64,000 bases of DNA from Actinoplanes nipponensis (GTDB taxonomy: Bacteria > Actinomycetota > Actinomycetes > Mycobacteriales > Micromonosporaceae), in contig NZ_BOMQ01000008.1 in assembly GCF_016862275.1 (NCBI RefSeq), forward strand, positions 248,001 to 312,000, in the 5' to 3' direction. The number at the start of each line of letters is the position of its first letter. Position 1 is the first letter of the stretch. The notes beneath the pieces are model-generated. The model worked only from the letters and a program-made list of their open reading frames with translations. It was not told the origin of the DNA and searched no databases. Position numbers and translations under genes: made by a program. Positions 36,146-44,712 of the stretch are shown piece after piece.

Positions 36146-39100
36146 TGGGAAACGCCGTGGACGCATCGTCCGTGCTGTTCAGCATCATCATTCCCACCTA
36201 TGAGCGCCGGGACATCGTGCTGAGCACCGTGTCGTCGGTCGTCGCCACCCGGCGGCCGTGGCCGTGCGAGCTGATCGTCGTCGTGGACGGCTCCCGGGAC
36301 GGGACGGTGGAGGCCCTGCGCGGCCTCGACCTGCCGCTCCCGCTGACGGTCCACGAGCAGCCGAATCAGGGATCCGCCGCGGCCCGCAACGCCGGCGCCG
36401 CCGCCGCGCGGGGCCGCTACCTGCTCTTCCTCGACGACGACATGACGGTGGAGGCCGACCTGCTCGTCGAGCACGGCAAGACCCTGGCCGCCGGGGCCGA
36501 CGCCGTGGTCGGGCACATGGAGCTCGATCCGCGGTCGCCCCGCAACCTGCTGACCCGCGGGATCGAACGCTGGGCGGCCCAGCGCAAGGCGCGGCTGGAC
36601 CGCTCCGCCGGCCGGCTCGGTGTCGGCGACTTCCTCAGCGGCCAGCTGTCGGTGCGGGCCGAGTGGTTCGCCCGGCTCGGCGGGTTCGACGCCGGCCTGA
36701 CGGCCAACGGCACGTTCGGCGGCGAGGACACCGACCTGGTCTACCGGCTGCTGCAGGACGGCGCCCGCGTACGGGCCAACCTGTCCGCGGTTTCGCACCA
36801 GCACTACGTCGTGTCCCCGGAGCAGAACATCCGGCAATGGACGCAGGCCGGGCGGGCCGACACCATGCTCGCCCGCAAGCATCCCGGCCTCGGCGCGATC
36901 CTGACCGCCAACCACGGCGGGAACACCGCCGCCGGCCGGCTCTTACGCGCCCTGGCGATGCTGCCGGACGGGGTGACCCGGGCGGCCGGCGAGGTGGTGG
37001 TCCGCCGGGTCGGCCGGGGCCGCATGGACCTGCCCACCGAGTACCTGTTCGCCCGGTTCCGCGACTCGGTGTACTGGCGGGCGGTCCGGCAGAACGGCGG
37101 GCTCGACGTGTCGGCCGACGCCGGCCCGCTCATCCTGGCCTACCACGCGATCGCCGACCTGACCGACAGCCGCAACGGGCAGTACGGCGTGCCGCCCGAG
37201 CTGTTCGCGGAACACATCGCCGCGCTGCGGGAGGCCGGCCACCGCTTCATCGACGCCGACGACCTGCTCGAACACCTGGACGGCCGGCCGCTGCCGCCCC
37301 GCAGCGTCCTGCTGACCTTCGACGACGCGTACTCCAGCGTGCTGACCGACGCCGCGCCGGTCCTGGACCGGCTCGGGATCCGCGGGGTGGTCTGTGTCGT
37401 CGGCGACCAGATCGGCGGGTACAACGCCTGGGTCGCCGACCACGGCGGGGCGCGGCTGCCGCTGCTGGACGCCGCTCAGCTGGCGACGCTGCGGGCCGGC
37501 GGCTGGGAGATCGCCTCGCACAGCCGGCGGCACGCCCACCTCACCACGCTCGGGGCCGGCGACCTGCGCGCCGACCTCCGCGCGGGGCGCGACGCCCTGA
37601 CCGCGGCCGGGCTCGGGACGCCACGGATCTTCGTGTACCCGTACGGGGAACACGATTCCCGGCTCCGGGCCCACGTCCGCCGGGCCGGCTTCGACGCGGC
37701 GCTGGCCGTCACGACCGAGCACGCCCACCCGGGCCCGCACAACCGGTACGCGCTCCCGCGCGTCGAGGCCAAGCGCGACACCACCCCGGCGGCGCTGCTC
37801 CGCATGATGGCCGATCCGGCCCGGACCCGTCCCGGCGTACGGGTCGGGCGGGAGCTGCACGCCCTGGCCACCGCGGTCGGCGTAACGGCCGTCCTGTCCC
37901 GCTCGCGCCGTAAGGGCGCGACCGGGGCCGGCGTGGGCTCCCCGGCGGCGTGGTGCGGTGAGTTCGAGCTCTCCGGTGACCTCGCGCCCACCGGCGTGGT
38001 CGCGGCCCGGGACGAGACCACGATGCGCGTGCTCGTCCGTCTGCACGGTGAGCCGCTGGGCTATCTGAGCCTGCCGCGGACCGGGACCGCCGCGGACGTG
38101 GCGGAGATCCGGGCCGCGGCCTGGCGCGAGTTCGGCGCCGCCCTGCAAGCGCACCTGGCGGCCGAGGGCGCCCGGATCCCGGCGGACTCCGAGCGGACCG
38201 CGTGGCGTCCCGCCGCCGCGCCGCCGGCCTGTCCCAACCGGGTCGACACCGACGAGCTGTTCTCCGTGGTGGTCTGCACCCGCAACCGCAGCGAGTCGCT
38301 GCCGGCCTGTCTCGACCGGCTCGCCGCCGTGGACCACCCGGCGGTGGAGTTCCTGATCGTCGACAACGCGCCGGCCGACGCCTCGACCGAGCTGTTGGTC
38401 AAGTCGTACGCCGCCGCCGACGAACGGTTCCGCTACCTGTGCGAGCCCCGGCCCGGCCTGTCCCGCGCCCGCAACGCCGGCCTGGCCGCGGCACGGGGAC
38501 GCTACATCGCGTACACCGACGACGACGTCGCCGTCGACGCCGGCTGGCTCCGCGGGCTGGCCCGGGGCTTCCAGCGCCGCGCCGACGTCGTCTGCGTCAC
38601 CGGCCTGGTCGGCACCGCGTCCATCGCCAACGACTCCGAGGCCTACTGCGACGCCCGGCTGCTGTCCTGGTCGACGCGCACCAGCCCGCAACTGTTCGAC
38701 ATGTCGGCGAGCCGTCGCAGCGACGCGCTGTACCCGTTCTCGGCCGGCATCTTCGGCACCGGGGCCAGCTTCGCGTTCGACCGGGAGCGGCTGGTCGGGC
38801 TGGGCGGGTTCGACGAGGCCCTCGGCGCCGGCACCCGCACCCGCGGCGGCGAGGACCTCGACGCCTTCGTCCGGGTGCTGCTCGGCGGCGGCGCCATCGC
38901 GTACGAGCCGTCCGCGGTGGTGTGGCACCACCACCGCGCGGACGAGGACTCGCTGCTGCAGCAGATGTACGGGTACGGGACCGGGCTGACGGCGTACCTC
39001 ACAAAGCTGGTGCTGCACGCCGACACCCGCATGCAGGTGCTGCGCCGGGTGCCCGCCGGCCTGGCCCGGATCGCCCTGATCAAGCGGCAGACCGACGAGC

Positions 39101-39225
39101 GGATGGCCGCGTCCGTGACGGCGCCGCGCGGCGCCCTGCGCCGCGAGTTCACCGGCTACCTGGCCGGTCCGTGGCTGTACGCCGCGGCCCGCCGGGCGGC
39201 CCGGCGCTCGGAGGCCCGCACGTGA
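36145..39225 (+). CDS. GT2 / polysaccharide deacetylase / GT2 three-domain protein
   Basis: This 1026-aa fusion combines two sugar transferases and a deacetylase. Residues about 10-230 are a GT2 domain (FSIIIPTYERRDIVL, LFLDDDMTVEADL, GGFDAGLTANGTFGGEDTD). Residues about 330-545 are a NodB-type polysaccharide deacetylase with the expected motifs: LILAYHAI, LLTFDDAYSS (catalytic/metal Asp pair), ASHSRRHAH (metal His) and YPYGEHDSRLR. Residues about 705-960 are a second GT2 (SVVVCTRNRSESLPACLDRL, YTDDDVAVDAGWL, GGEDLDAF). No membrane segment stands out. The enzyme could add an N-acetylated sugar, remove the acetyl group and add the next sugar. The ATG at 36145 overlaps the upstream stop, and the last bases overlap the next gene (GTGA). 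Confidence 0.9.
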   Translation: MGNAVDASSVLFSIIIPTYERRDIVLSTVSSVVATRRPWPCELIVVVDGSRDGTVEALRGLDLPLPLTVHEQPNQGSAAARNAGAAAARGRYLLFLDDDMTVEADLLVEHGKTLAAGADAVVGHMELDPRSPRNLLTRGIERWAAQRKARLDRSAGRLGVGDFLSGQLSVRAEWFARLGGFDAGLTANGTFGGEDTDLVYRLLQDGARVRANLSAVSHQHYVVSPEQNIRQWTQAGRADTMLARKHPGLGAILTANHGGNTAAGRLLRALAMLPDGVTRAAGEVVVRRVGRGRMDLPTEYLFARFRDSVYWRAVRQNGGLDVSADAGPLILAYHAIADLTDSRNGQYGVPPELFAEHIAALREAGHRFIDADDLLEHLDGRPLPPRSVLLTFDDAYSSVLTDAAPVLDRLGIRGVVCVVGDQIGGYNAWVADHGGARLPLLDAAQLATLRAGGWEIASHSRRHAHLTTLGAGDLRADLRAGRDALTAAGLGTPRIFVYPYGEHDSRLRAHVRRAGFDAALAVTTEHAHPGPHNRYALPRVEAKRDTTPAALLRMMADPARTRPGVRVGRELHALATAVGVTAVLSRSRRKGATGAGVGSPAAWCGEFELSGDLAPTGVVAARDETTMRVLVRLHGEPLGYLSLPRTGTAADVAEIRAAAWREFGAALQAHLAAEGARIPADSERTAWRPAAAPPACPNRVDTDELFSVVVCTRNRSESLPACLDRLAAVDHPAVEFLIVDNAPADASTELLVKSYAAADERFRYLCEPRPGLSRARNAGLAAARGRYIAYTDDDVAVDAGWLRGLARGFQRRADVVCVTGLVGTASIANDSEAYCDARLLSWSTRTSPQLFDMSASRRSDALYPFSAGIFGTGASFAFDRERLVGLGGFDEALGAGTRTRGGEDLDAFVRVLLGGGAIAYEPSAVVWHHHRADEDSLLQQMYGYGTGLTAYLTKLVLHADTRMQVLRRVPAGLARIALIKRQTDERMAASVTAPRGALRREFTGYLAGPWLYAAARRAARRSEART

Positions 39226-41324
39226 CCGCCACTCTGTCGCACGTCGCTGCGCCGCGGGCTGCTGCCCCGGCCGAGACGCCGGGGCCCGGCGACACCGCCC
39301 GGGCCCGGCTGGTCCTCTCGGCGATCAGCCTGGTCGCCCTGCTCATCGGCGTGGCCGGGCTGCTGACCGGCGCCGGGGACCTGCGGGCCGCCGGCATGCT
39401 CGGCTACCTGCTGATCGGGCTGGGCGCGGCGCCGTGTGCGCTGAGCCGGCGCATGGGCCTGGTCCAGCGCCTGGCCTTCACCGGCGGCACCTCGCTGGCC
39501 GTCCTGGTCGGGGTGTCGGCCGTGATGCTGCTGGGCCGGCTGTGGCAGCCGATGCTCTTCGCGGCGATCGTCTGCGCCATCACCGCGGCGCTGCACGTGG
39601 CCGGGATCGCTGCCGCCGTACGCGAACTCCCGGCGCGGTCCGCGTCCCCGTGGCCGGCCCCACCGCGGGCCCTGCTGCTGGCGGTCGGCGGCGCGGCGCT
39701 CTGCGGGATCGCGGCGCTCACCCACCGCCATCTCGAACCCGGGCTCTGGGGCTACCTGGCCGACATCGGACCGCTGTGGTACCTGGGCCTGCTCCTGATC
39801 GTCGCCGCGCTGGCCTCGGCCCGGTCCGCCGGCGAGCTCAGCCTGGGCCTCGGGGTGCTGCTCCTGATGCTGGTGCTCACCGGCACGCCGGCCCTGGTCT
39901 ACGACGGCCCGCGGATCCAGACCGCGGCCAAGCACCTCGAGTTCGTCCAGCAGATCCGCGACACCTTCCAACTGCGGACGCCGGTCGCCGTCTACAACGA
40001 CTGGCCCGGCTTCTTCTCGGCCATGGCCTGGCTCAGCGACGTCGCCGGCCTGCGGGATCCGATGGCGCTGGCCACCGCCTGGCCGGCGGTCATCGGCGTC
40101 GCCCGGGTGTTCGCGATGCGGTACTTCGCCGGTCAGCTGCTCGACGGCAGGATCCTGCCGTGGCTCGCCACGGGGATCGGCGTCCTGGCCGACCCGCTCG
40201 GCCAGGACTACTTCTCGCCCCAGTCCGTCGGCCTCGTCCTCGGCCTGCTGATCGTCGGGGTCGCCCTGTCGGCCATGCGGGTCGCGGCCCGGGTGACGAT
40301 CATGATCCTGTTCGGTTCGGCCGTCACCGTGGCTCATCAGCTCAGCCCGTACATCATCGGCGGCACGCTCTGCGTGCTCGTGGCGTTCGGCCGGCTGCGC
40401 CCCTGGTGGACACCGGCCGCCGTGCTGGTCCCGGTGCTCGCCTGGACCGGCGTGCACGCCGGTGACCTGGCCCAGTTCGTCTCGCTCGGCAGCGTCGGCG
40501 ACGTCGGGAACTTCGGCATCCCCCAGTCGCCGGTGACCCCGGGCCTGCACAAGCAGCCGATCGTCACGGGCACGCTGGTGGCCATGCTCGCCGGCGTCCT
40601 GCTGGTCGGCCTCCTCGCCCTGTCGACCCTGATCCGGGACCGCCGGCAGGTGCGGACCTGGGCCCTGGCGGTGGCGTCGGCGGTCGGGCTGGTCGCGGTC
40701 GCGATCAACCCGTACGGGAACGAGGGCATCTTCCGCGCCATCCTCTTCGCGCTGCCCTGGCTGGCCGTGCTCGCCGCCCCGGCCGTCGTACGCGGCGCCC
40801 CGGCGGCGGCCGGCCGGCGATCGCTGGCCGTGCTGCTGACCCTCTGCGCGACCTTCGGCGTCGCCGCGCACGGGCTGGACGCGTCGAACGTCCTGCGCCG
40901 GCCGGACCGGGTGGCCCTGCACCGCTTCCTCGCCACCGACCTCCGGCCGCCCGCGGCCGGCTTCCTGCTCCTGCTCGGGCCGGCCGTCCTCGACCTGCCG
41001 ATCTCCGCGCCGGAAGCCGGACAGACCCACGTCGTGCTCCGGCGCAGCGAGATCGACCCGCAGGGCTTCGCGCTCACCGGCGGGTCCGCGGCGGCGAACC
41101 GGCAACACATCACCGATGAGTTCGTCAGCTACACCGCCACCCGGTCACCCTCCGCGCGCCGGTACGCCCTGTGGTCCCCGGCGTCGTCGGCCTACGGGTG
41201 GGAATACGGGATGCACACCCGGCAGCAGTTCGAGGGACTGCGGGACTCGTTCGCCGCGTCGCCGTCCTGGCGGGTCGTCTACTCGTCCGGCGGCACCGTC
41301 CTGTTCGAGTACACCGGCCCGTGA
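39222..41324 (+). CDS. Multi-pass membrane protein, probable GT-C glycosyltransferase or polymerase
   Basis: This 700-aa integral membrane protein has roughly 14 hydrophobic segments. After the first 200 residues there is a large loop (YDGPRIQTAAKHLEFVQQIR, VYNDWPGFFSAMAWLSDVAG) between membrane helices, and a soluble C-terminal domain of about 120 residues. The layout fits a lipid-linked-sugar-dependent GT-C transferase or a Wzy-like polymerase. No short signature settles the question. The operon has a flippase but no other polymerase candidate, so a polymerase or mannosyltransferase-like role is likely. It starts with GTG at 39222, overlapping the fusion gene's stop (GTGA), and ends in the same overlap with the flippase. 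Confidence 0.75.
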   Translation: MTATLSHVAAPRAAAPAETPGPGDTARARLVLSAISLVALLIGVAGLLTGAGDLRAAGMLGYLLIGLGAAPCALSRRMGLVQRLAFTGGTSLAVLVGVSAVMLLGRLWQPMLFAAIVCAITAALHVAGIAAAVRELPARSASPWPAPPRALLLAVGGAALCGIAALTHRHLEPGLWGYLADIGPLWYLGLLLIVAALASARSAGELSLGLGVLLLMLVLTGTPALVYDGPRIQTAAKHLEFVQQIRDTFQLRTPVAVYNDWPGFFSAMAWLSDVAGLRDPMALATAWPAVIGVARVFAMRYFAGQLLDGRILPWLATGIGVLADPLGQDYFSPQSVGLVLGLLIVGVALSAMRVAARVTIMILFGSAVTVAHQLSPYIIGGTLCVLVAFGRLRPWWTPAAVLVPVLAWTGVHAGDLAQFVSLGSVGDVGNFGIPQSPVTPGLHKQPIVTGTLVAMLAGVLLVGLLALSTLIRDRRQVRTWALAVASAVGLVAVAINPYGNEGIFRAILFALPWLAVLAAPAVVRGAPAAAGRRSLAVLLTLCATFGVAAHGLDASNVLRRPDRVALHRFLATDLRPPAAGFLLLLGPAVLDLPISAPEAGQTHVVLRRSEIDPQGFALTGGSAAANRQHITDEFVSYTATRSPSARRYALWSPASSAYGWEYGMHTRQQFEGLRDSFAASPSWRVVYSSGGTVLFEYTGP

Positions 41325-42772
41325 CGGTGAAGGTACGCGCCCAGCCGGCGCCCGACGACCACGTGGCGCAGCTCTTCGGCCGCGACTCGCTGTACATGCT
41401 GATGTGGGCGGTGCAGATCGTCAGCGCGGCGGTGCTCACCCCGGTCACCACCCGCGTCCTCGGGCTGTCCTCGTTCGGCACGGTGACCTCGGCGAACGCC
41501 GTCATGCAGGTGCTGTTCGTCTTCGCCGGTCTGGGCCTGCAGACGGCGGTCCAGCGCGAGTACTCCGCCCGGGCCAACCCGCGGGGAGCCCGCCAGCTGG
41601 TCCTGGCCGCCGTCGTGGTGATCGTGGCGATCTCGGCGCTGGCCTGGGGCACGATCGGCCTGTGGGCCGACGCCCTGCAGATGACGGACGACGGGCCCGC
41701 GCTGCGGCTGGCGGTGCTGTGGGCCGGCTCGTCGGCCCTGACCACGGTGTCCCTCGCGCTGCTCCGCAGCCAGGACAAGCTGGCCTTCTTCAGCGTGGTC
41801 GGCCTCGTGCAGTCGGTCGTCGCCGAGGCCCTGGCGCTGGGCCTGGTGAAGTTCTACCGGCCCACCGCCGAGGTCTTCCTGACCGGGCAGGTCGCCGCCG
41901 AGTTCCTGGCGGCCCTGCTGGGCCTGGCGCTGGCTCCGCCGGCGCTCTTCCGGCTGAGCGACCGGGCGGTGCTGATCCGCGCGTTCGCGTTCGCGCTGCC
42001 GCTGGTGCCGTCGGCGCTGAGCAGCTTCGTGCTGTCCACCTCCGACCGGCTGGTCATCGGCGCCGCCCTGGGCAGCGAGGAGGTGGCCCGCTACCAGGTG
42101 GCGTACAACATCGGGTCGATGCCGATGCTGCTGTTGTGGATCCTGCACTCGGCCTGGATGCCCCGGTTCTTCGCGATCACCGGCGACGCGGAACGGCGTA
42201 CCGTGCTGGCCGAGAGCCGGGACGCCCTCTACCGGCTGCTGATCCCGATCCTGATCGGCTTCGCCTGCGGCGCCCCGCTGGTGCTGCGGGTCTGGGCGCC
42301 CTCGTCGTACCGGCCCGACAGCCTGCTCCTGCTGCTGTGCATCGTGCTGATCACGGCGATCCCGTCCGCCGGCCAGCTCGCGGCGACCAGGGCCCTGACC
42401 GCGGACGGGCGGACGGTGGTGATCGCCTTCGTGACCATCCTGGCCGCGGCGCTCAACGTGGCGCTCAACCTCCTGCTGGTGCCCTGGCTCGCGCTGACCG
42501 GTTCCGCGCTGGCCACGCTGGCCGCGTACGCGTTCCTGCACGTCGCGCTGTCGGTGGCCGGGCGCGGCAGCCAGAAGGCTCCACCGCCGGGCCGGTTGCT
42601 GCAGCTGCAGCTCGCGGGGGTGGCCGTGTTCGCGGTGCTGTCGGCCGGCATCGCGGAGACCCCGGTCGTTCTGACCGTCCGCGTCGCCGCCGCCGTCGGC
42701 TGCGTCGTCTGGTTCCTGTACGAGCTGACGCGCATCGGCAAGATGCCCCGGCCCGACCCCGCTGGGTCCTAA
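41321..42772 (+). CDS. Wzx-type polysaccharide flippase (MOP superfamily)
   Basis: This 483-aa membrane protein has about 12 to 14 helices and resembles the O-antigen/exopolysaccharide flippases that move lipid-linked repeat units across the membrane. Characteristic stretches are SLYMLMWAVQIVSAAVLTPV at the N-terminus, TSDRLVIGAALGSEEVARYQ in the middle (a family hallmark) and repeated Ala/Leu helices to the end. The GTG at 41321 overlaps the upstream stop. As the last gene of the operon, it indicates that the whole operon makes and exports a surface polysaccharide by a Wzx-type route. No Wzz or export-porin gene is in the window. Confidence 0.88.
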   Translation: MTVKVRAQPAPDDHVAQLFGRDSLYMLMWAVQIVSAAVLTPVTTRVLGLSSFGTVTSANAVMQVLFVFAGLGLQTAVQREYSARANPRGARQLVLAAVVVIVAISALAWGTIGLWADALQMTDDGPALRLAVLWAGSSALTTVSLALLRSQDKLAFFSVVGLVQSVVAEALALGLVKFYRPTAEVFLTGQVAAEFLAALLGLALAPPALFRLSDRAVLIRAFAFALPLVPSALSSFVLSTSDRLVIGAALGSEEVARYQVAYNIGSMPMLLLWILHSAWMPRFFAITGDAERRTVLAESRDALYRLLIPILIGFACGAPLVLRVWAPSSYRPDSLLLLLCIVLITAIPSAGQLAATRALTADGRTVVIAFVTILAAALNVALNLLLVPWLALTGSALATLAAYAFLHVALSVAGRGSQKAPPPGRLLQLQLAGVAVFAVLSAGIAETPVVLTVRVAAAVGCVVWFLYELTRIGKMPRPDPAGS

Positions 42773-43172
42773 CCCTTCCTGTTCGACAGCCGCACCCGCC
42801 ACGCATCGAGGCAGCGCACCTGATCTTGTTCGAGCTGCTGGCCAGCCCCGCGGGCGCGTTCCCGAAGCGCCTCGTCACCGTGTCGCGGATGCCTGGTCAG
42901 CCAGAGCGACCAGAGCAGCGCGAGCGTCCCAACCGGCCATGCAAGGCAGAGCTGACGACGACGTCGAAATGCCCGCGTTGATCGGCCGCGTTGGTGGCGA
43001 ACATGAGCAACTGCTGCGCCGATTCCGGCAGCCCCACCGAGAGCTCCCACGCGGTGTGGTCCAGCTCCGGTCCGTCCGGCGCCCCGAGGAGCCGGATTGT
43101 GCCGAGTAGCGGCCCCGTCAGGTCCCCCGGCAGGCGATTCAGCCTGTGCCGGCGCAACAGGCTATCGGTCAT
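42769..43172 (-). pseudogene. Probable frameshifted small membrane-protein gene
   Basis: From an ATG at 43172 one frame reads like protein (MTDSLLRRHRLNRLPGDL, LLGAPDGPELDHTAWELSVG, QQLLMFATNAADQRG). It then turns into unlikely sequence at a GTCGTCGTC run near 42957-42965. In the next frame the text becomes protein-like again (RQLCLAWPVGTLALLWSLWL, a membrane helix, then a charged tail) and stops at 42769. A one-base shift in the repeat would join the two into a protein of about 130 aa. I do not recognise the family. Chance open frames in high-GC DNA are the alternative. Confidence 0.35.
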
Positions 43173-43248
43173 TGTCGGCAGCGGACGGCGCCAGACCACT
43201 CGTGTGGCCGGTCGGTGAGGCAGAGCGTTGCCCCAGCCGTCCGGATGC

Positions 43249-43878
43249 TCAAGCCGTGACGTGGGCGACCACCAGGTCGCCGATCATCTGGCGCAGGTGG
43301 TCGCGCAGGCCCGGGTCCAGCAGGTCCCGGTCGAAAATCGCCCGGAAGGTGTAGCGGTTGGCCCCGCGGAAGACGCAGAACGCGCTGATGATCATGTGGA
43401 CGTCGAGGGCGTCCAGGTCGTCGCGGAACAGGCCGGCGGCGCGTCCGCGGTCCATGATGCGGGTCAGCACGTCCAGGGCGGGCGCGGCCAGCACCTCGCG
43501 GGATTCGGAGCGCAGCAGGTTCTCGGCGTAGTGGATGTTCTCGATGGCCACCAGCCGGACGAAGTCCTGGTGCGACTCGTGGTGGTCGAAGGTGAGCTCG
43601 GCCAGCTGGCGCAGGGCGTCGACGGGCTCGAGGTGGTCGACGTCGAGCTGTTGCTCCAGCGCGCGGATGTGGCGGTAGGCGCCCTCCAGCACGGCCAGGT
43701 ACAGCCCCTGCTTGCCGCCGAAGTAGTAGTAGATCATCCGTTTGGTGGTCCGCGTCTTGGCGGCGATCTCGTCGACCCGGGCGCCGGTGTAGCCCCGGTC
43801 GGCGAACTCGTGAGTGGCCACGTCGATGATCTCCGCGCGCGTCCGCTCGGGGTCGCGCACCCGTGGTGCTGCTGCCAT
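43249..43878 (-). CDS. TetR/AcrR-family transcriptional regulator
   Basis: This 209-aa regulator has a standard TetR helix-turn-helix (residues about 10-58: RTRAEIIDVATHEFADRGYTGARVDEIAAKTRTTKRMIYYYFGGKQGLY). Its helical ligand domain resembles the TetR_C group that includes regulators of aromatic and fatty-acid catabolism. It lies 90 bases after livF on the same strand and could be either the last gene of that operon or have its own promoter. An imperfect inverted repeat (43896-43920) just upstream may be its own operator. A plausible role is control of the transporter operon in response to the substrate or its CoA ester. Confidence 0.88.
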   Translation of the reverse strand: MAAAPRVRDPERTRAEIIDVATHEFADRGYTGARVDEIAAKTRTTKRMIYYYFGGKQGLYLAVLEGAYRHIRALEQQLDVDHLEPVDALRQLAELTFDHHESHQDFVRLVAIENIHYAENLLRSESREVLAAPALDVLTRIMDRGRAAGLFRDDLDALDVHMIISAFCVFRGANRYTFRAIFDRDLLDPGLRDHLRQMIGDLVVAHVTA

Positions 43879-43895
43879 GCGCGCCTCTCTTCTTC

Positions 43896-43920
43896 CGTGT
43901 TTGCGCTCAAGGCTTACACG
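43896..43920. promoter_or_regulatory. Imperfect inverted repeat upstream of the TetR gene
   Basis: CGTGT..GC and GC..ACACG arms surround a short centre in the 90-base gap between livF and the tetR-like gene. Its size (25 bases) and place fit an autoregulatory TetR operator, but the symmetry is only partial. Confidence 0.35.
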
Positions 43921-43968
43921 ACGACGGCCGGGCCGCGGCGGACGGCCCCGGCCTCGGCGACGGTGGGC

Positions 43969-44712
43969 TCACAGGCCGAGGTAGATGCGCCGCACCTGCG
44001 GGTCGTGCCGCAGCTGGGCCGAGGTGCCGGTCATCGCCACCTCGCCGTTCTCGACCACCAGGCAGCTGCTGGTCGCCTCGAAGGTCAGCTTGGCGTTCTG
44101 CTCGACCAGCAGCAGGCTGAGCCCTTCGGCGCGCAGCCGCACCAGGACGGCGAGGATGTCCTCGACCAGCTTCGGCGACAGGCCCATCGAGGGCTCGTCG
44201 AGCAGCAGCAGGCGGGGCCGGGACATCAGCGCCCGCCCGATGGCCAGCATCTGCTGCTGCCCGCCGGACAGGGCGCCGGCCAGCCGCCCGCGCATCTCGC
44301 CGAGCACCGGGAACAGCTCGTAGACCTCGGCCATCGTCGCCCGGGTGGGCGCGTTCCACTTGCGGGCGTACGCGCCGAGCATCAGGTTCTTCTCCACCGA
44401 CAGCCCGGCGAAGACGTGCCGCCCCTCCGGCACGTACCCGATGCCGTGGCGGACCATCATCCGGGCCGGCACCCGGCTGAGGTCGGTGTCGCCGAAGCGC
44501 AGCGCGGCGACCCGGCGCGGAACCAGGCCCATGACGGCCTTCAGCGTCGAGGTCTTGCCGGCTCCGTTGGCGCCGATGACGCCGATCGCCTCGCCGGCCG
44601 GTACGGAGAAGCTGAGGTCACGCACCGCGCAGACGCCGCCGTAGTGGACGCTGAGCCCCTCGACCGTCAGCTCCGGCGCGGTCGTGGTCGTCGGCTCGGA
44701 CACCGCGGTCAT
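43969..44712 (-). CDS. livF: Branched-chain-type ABC transporter ATPase (LivF)
   Basis: This 247-aa cytoplasmic ATPase has the Walker A GANGAGKTSTLK, signature LSGGQQQMLAIGRALM and Walker B LLLLDEPSMGLS. LivF hallmarks include YVPEGRHVFAGLSVEKNL. It powers uptake through the HAAT-family (Liv-type) permease encoded just upstream. These systems carry branched-chain amino acids, but many carry aromatic acids, urea or dicarboxylates, so the solute should be read from the neighbours. The ATG at 44712 overlaps the stop of the permease/ATPase fusion (ATGA). Confidence 0.93.
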   Translation of the reverse strand: MTAVSEPTTTTAPELTVEGLSVHYGGVCAVRDLSFSVPAGEAIGVIGANGAGKTSTLKAVMGLVPRRVAALRFGDTDLSRVPARMMVRHGIGYVPEGRHVFAGLSVEKNLMLGAYARKWNAPTRATMAEVYELFPVLGEMRGRLAGALSGGQQQMLAIGRALMSRPRLLLLDEPSMGLSPKLVEDILAVLVRLRAEGLSLLLVEQNAKLTFEATSSCLVVENGEVAMTGTSAQLRHDPQVRRIYLGL

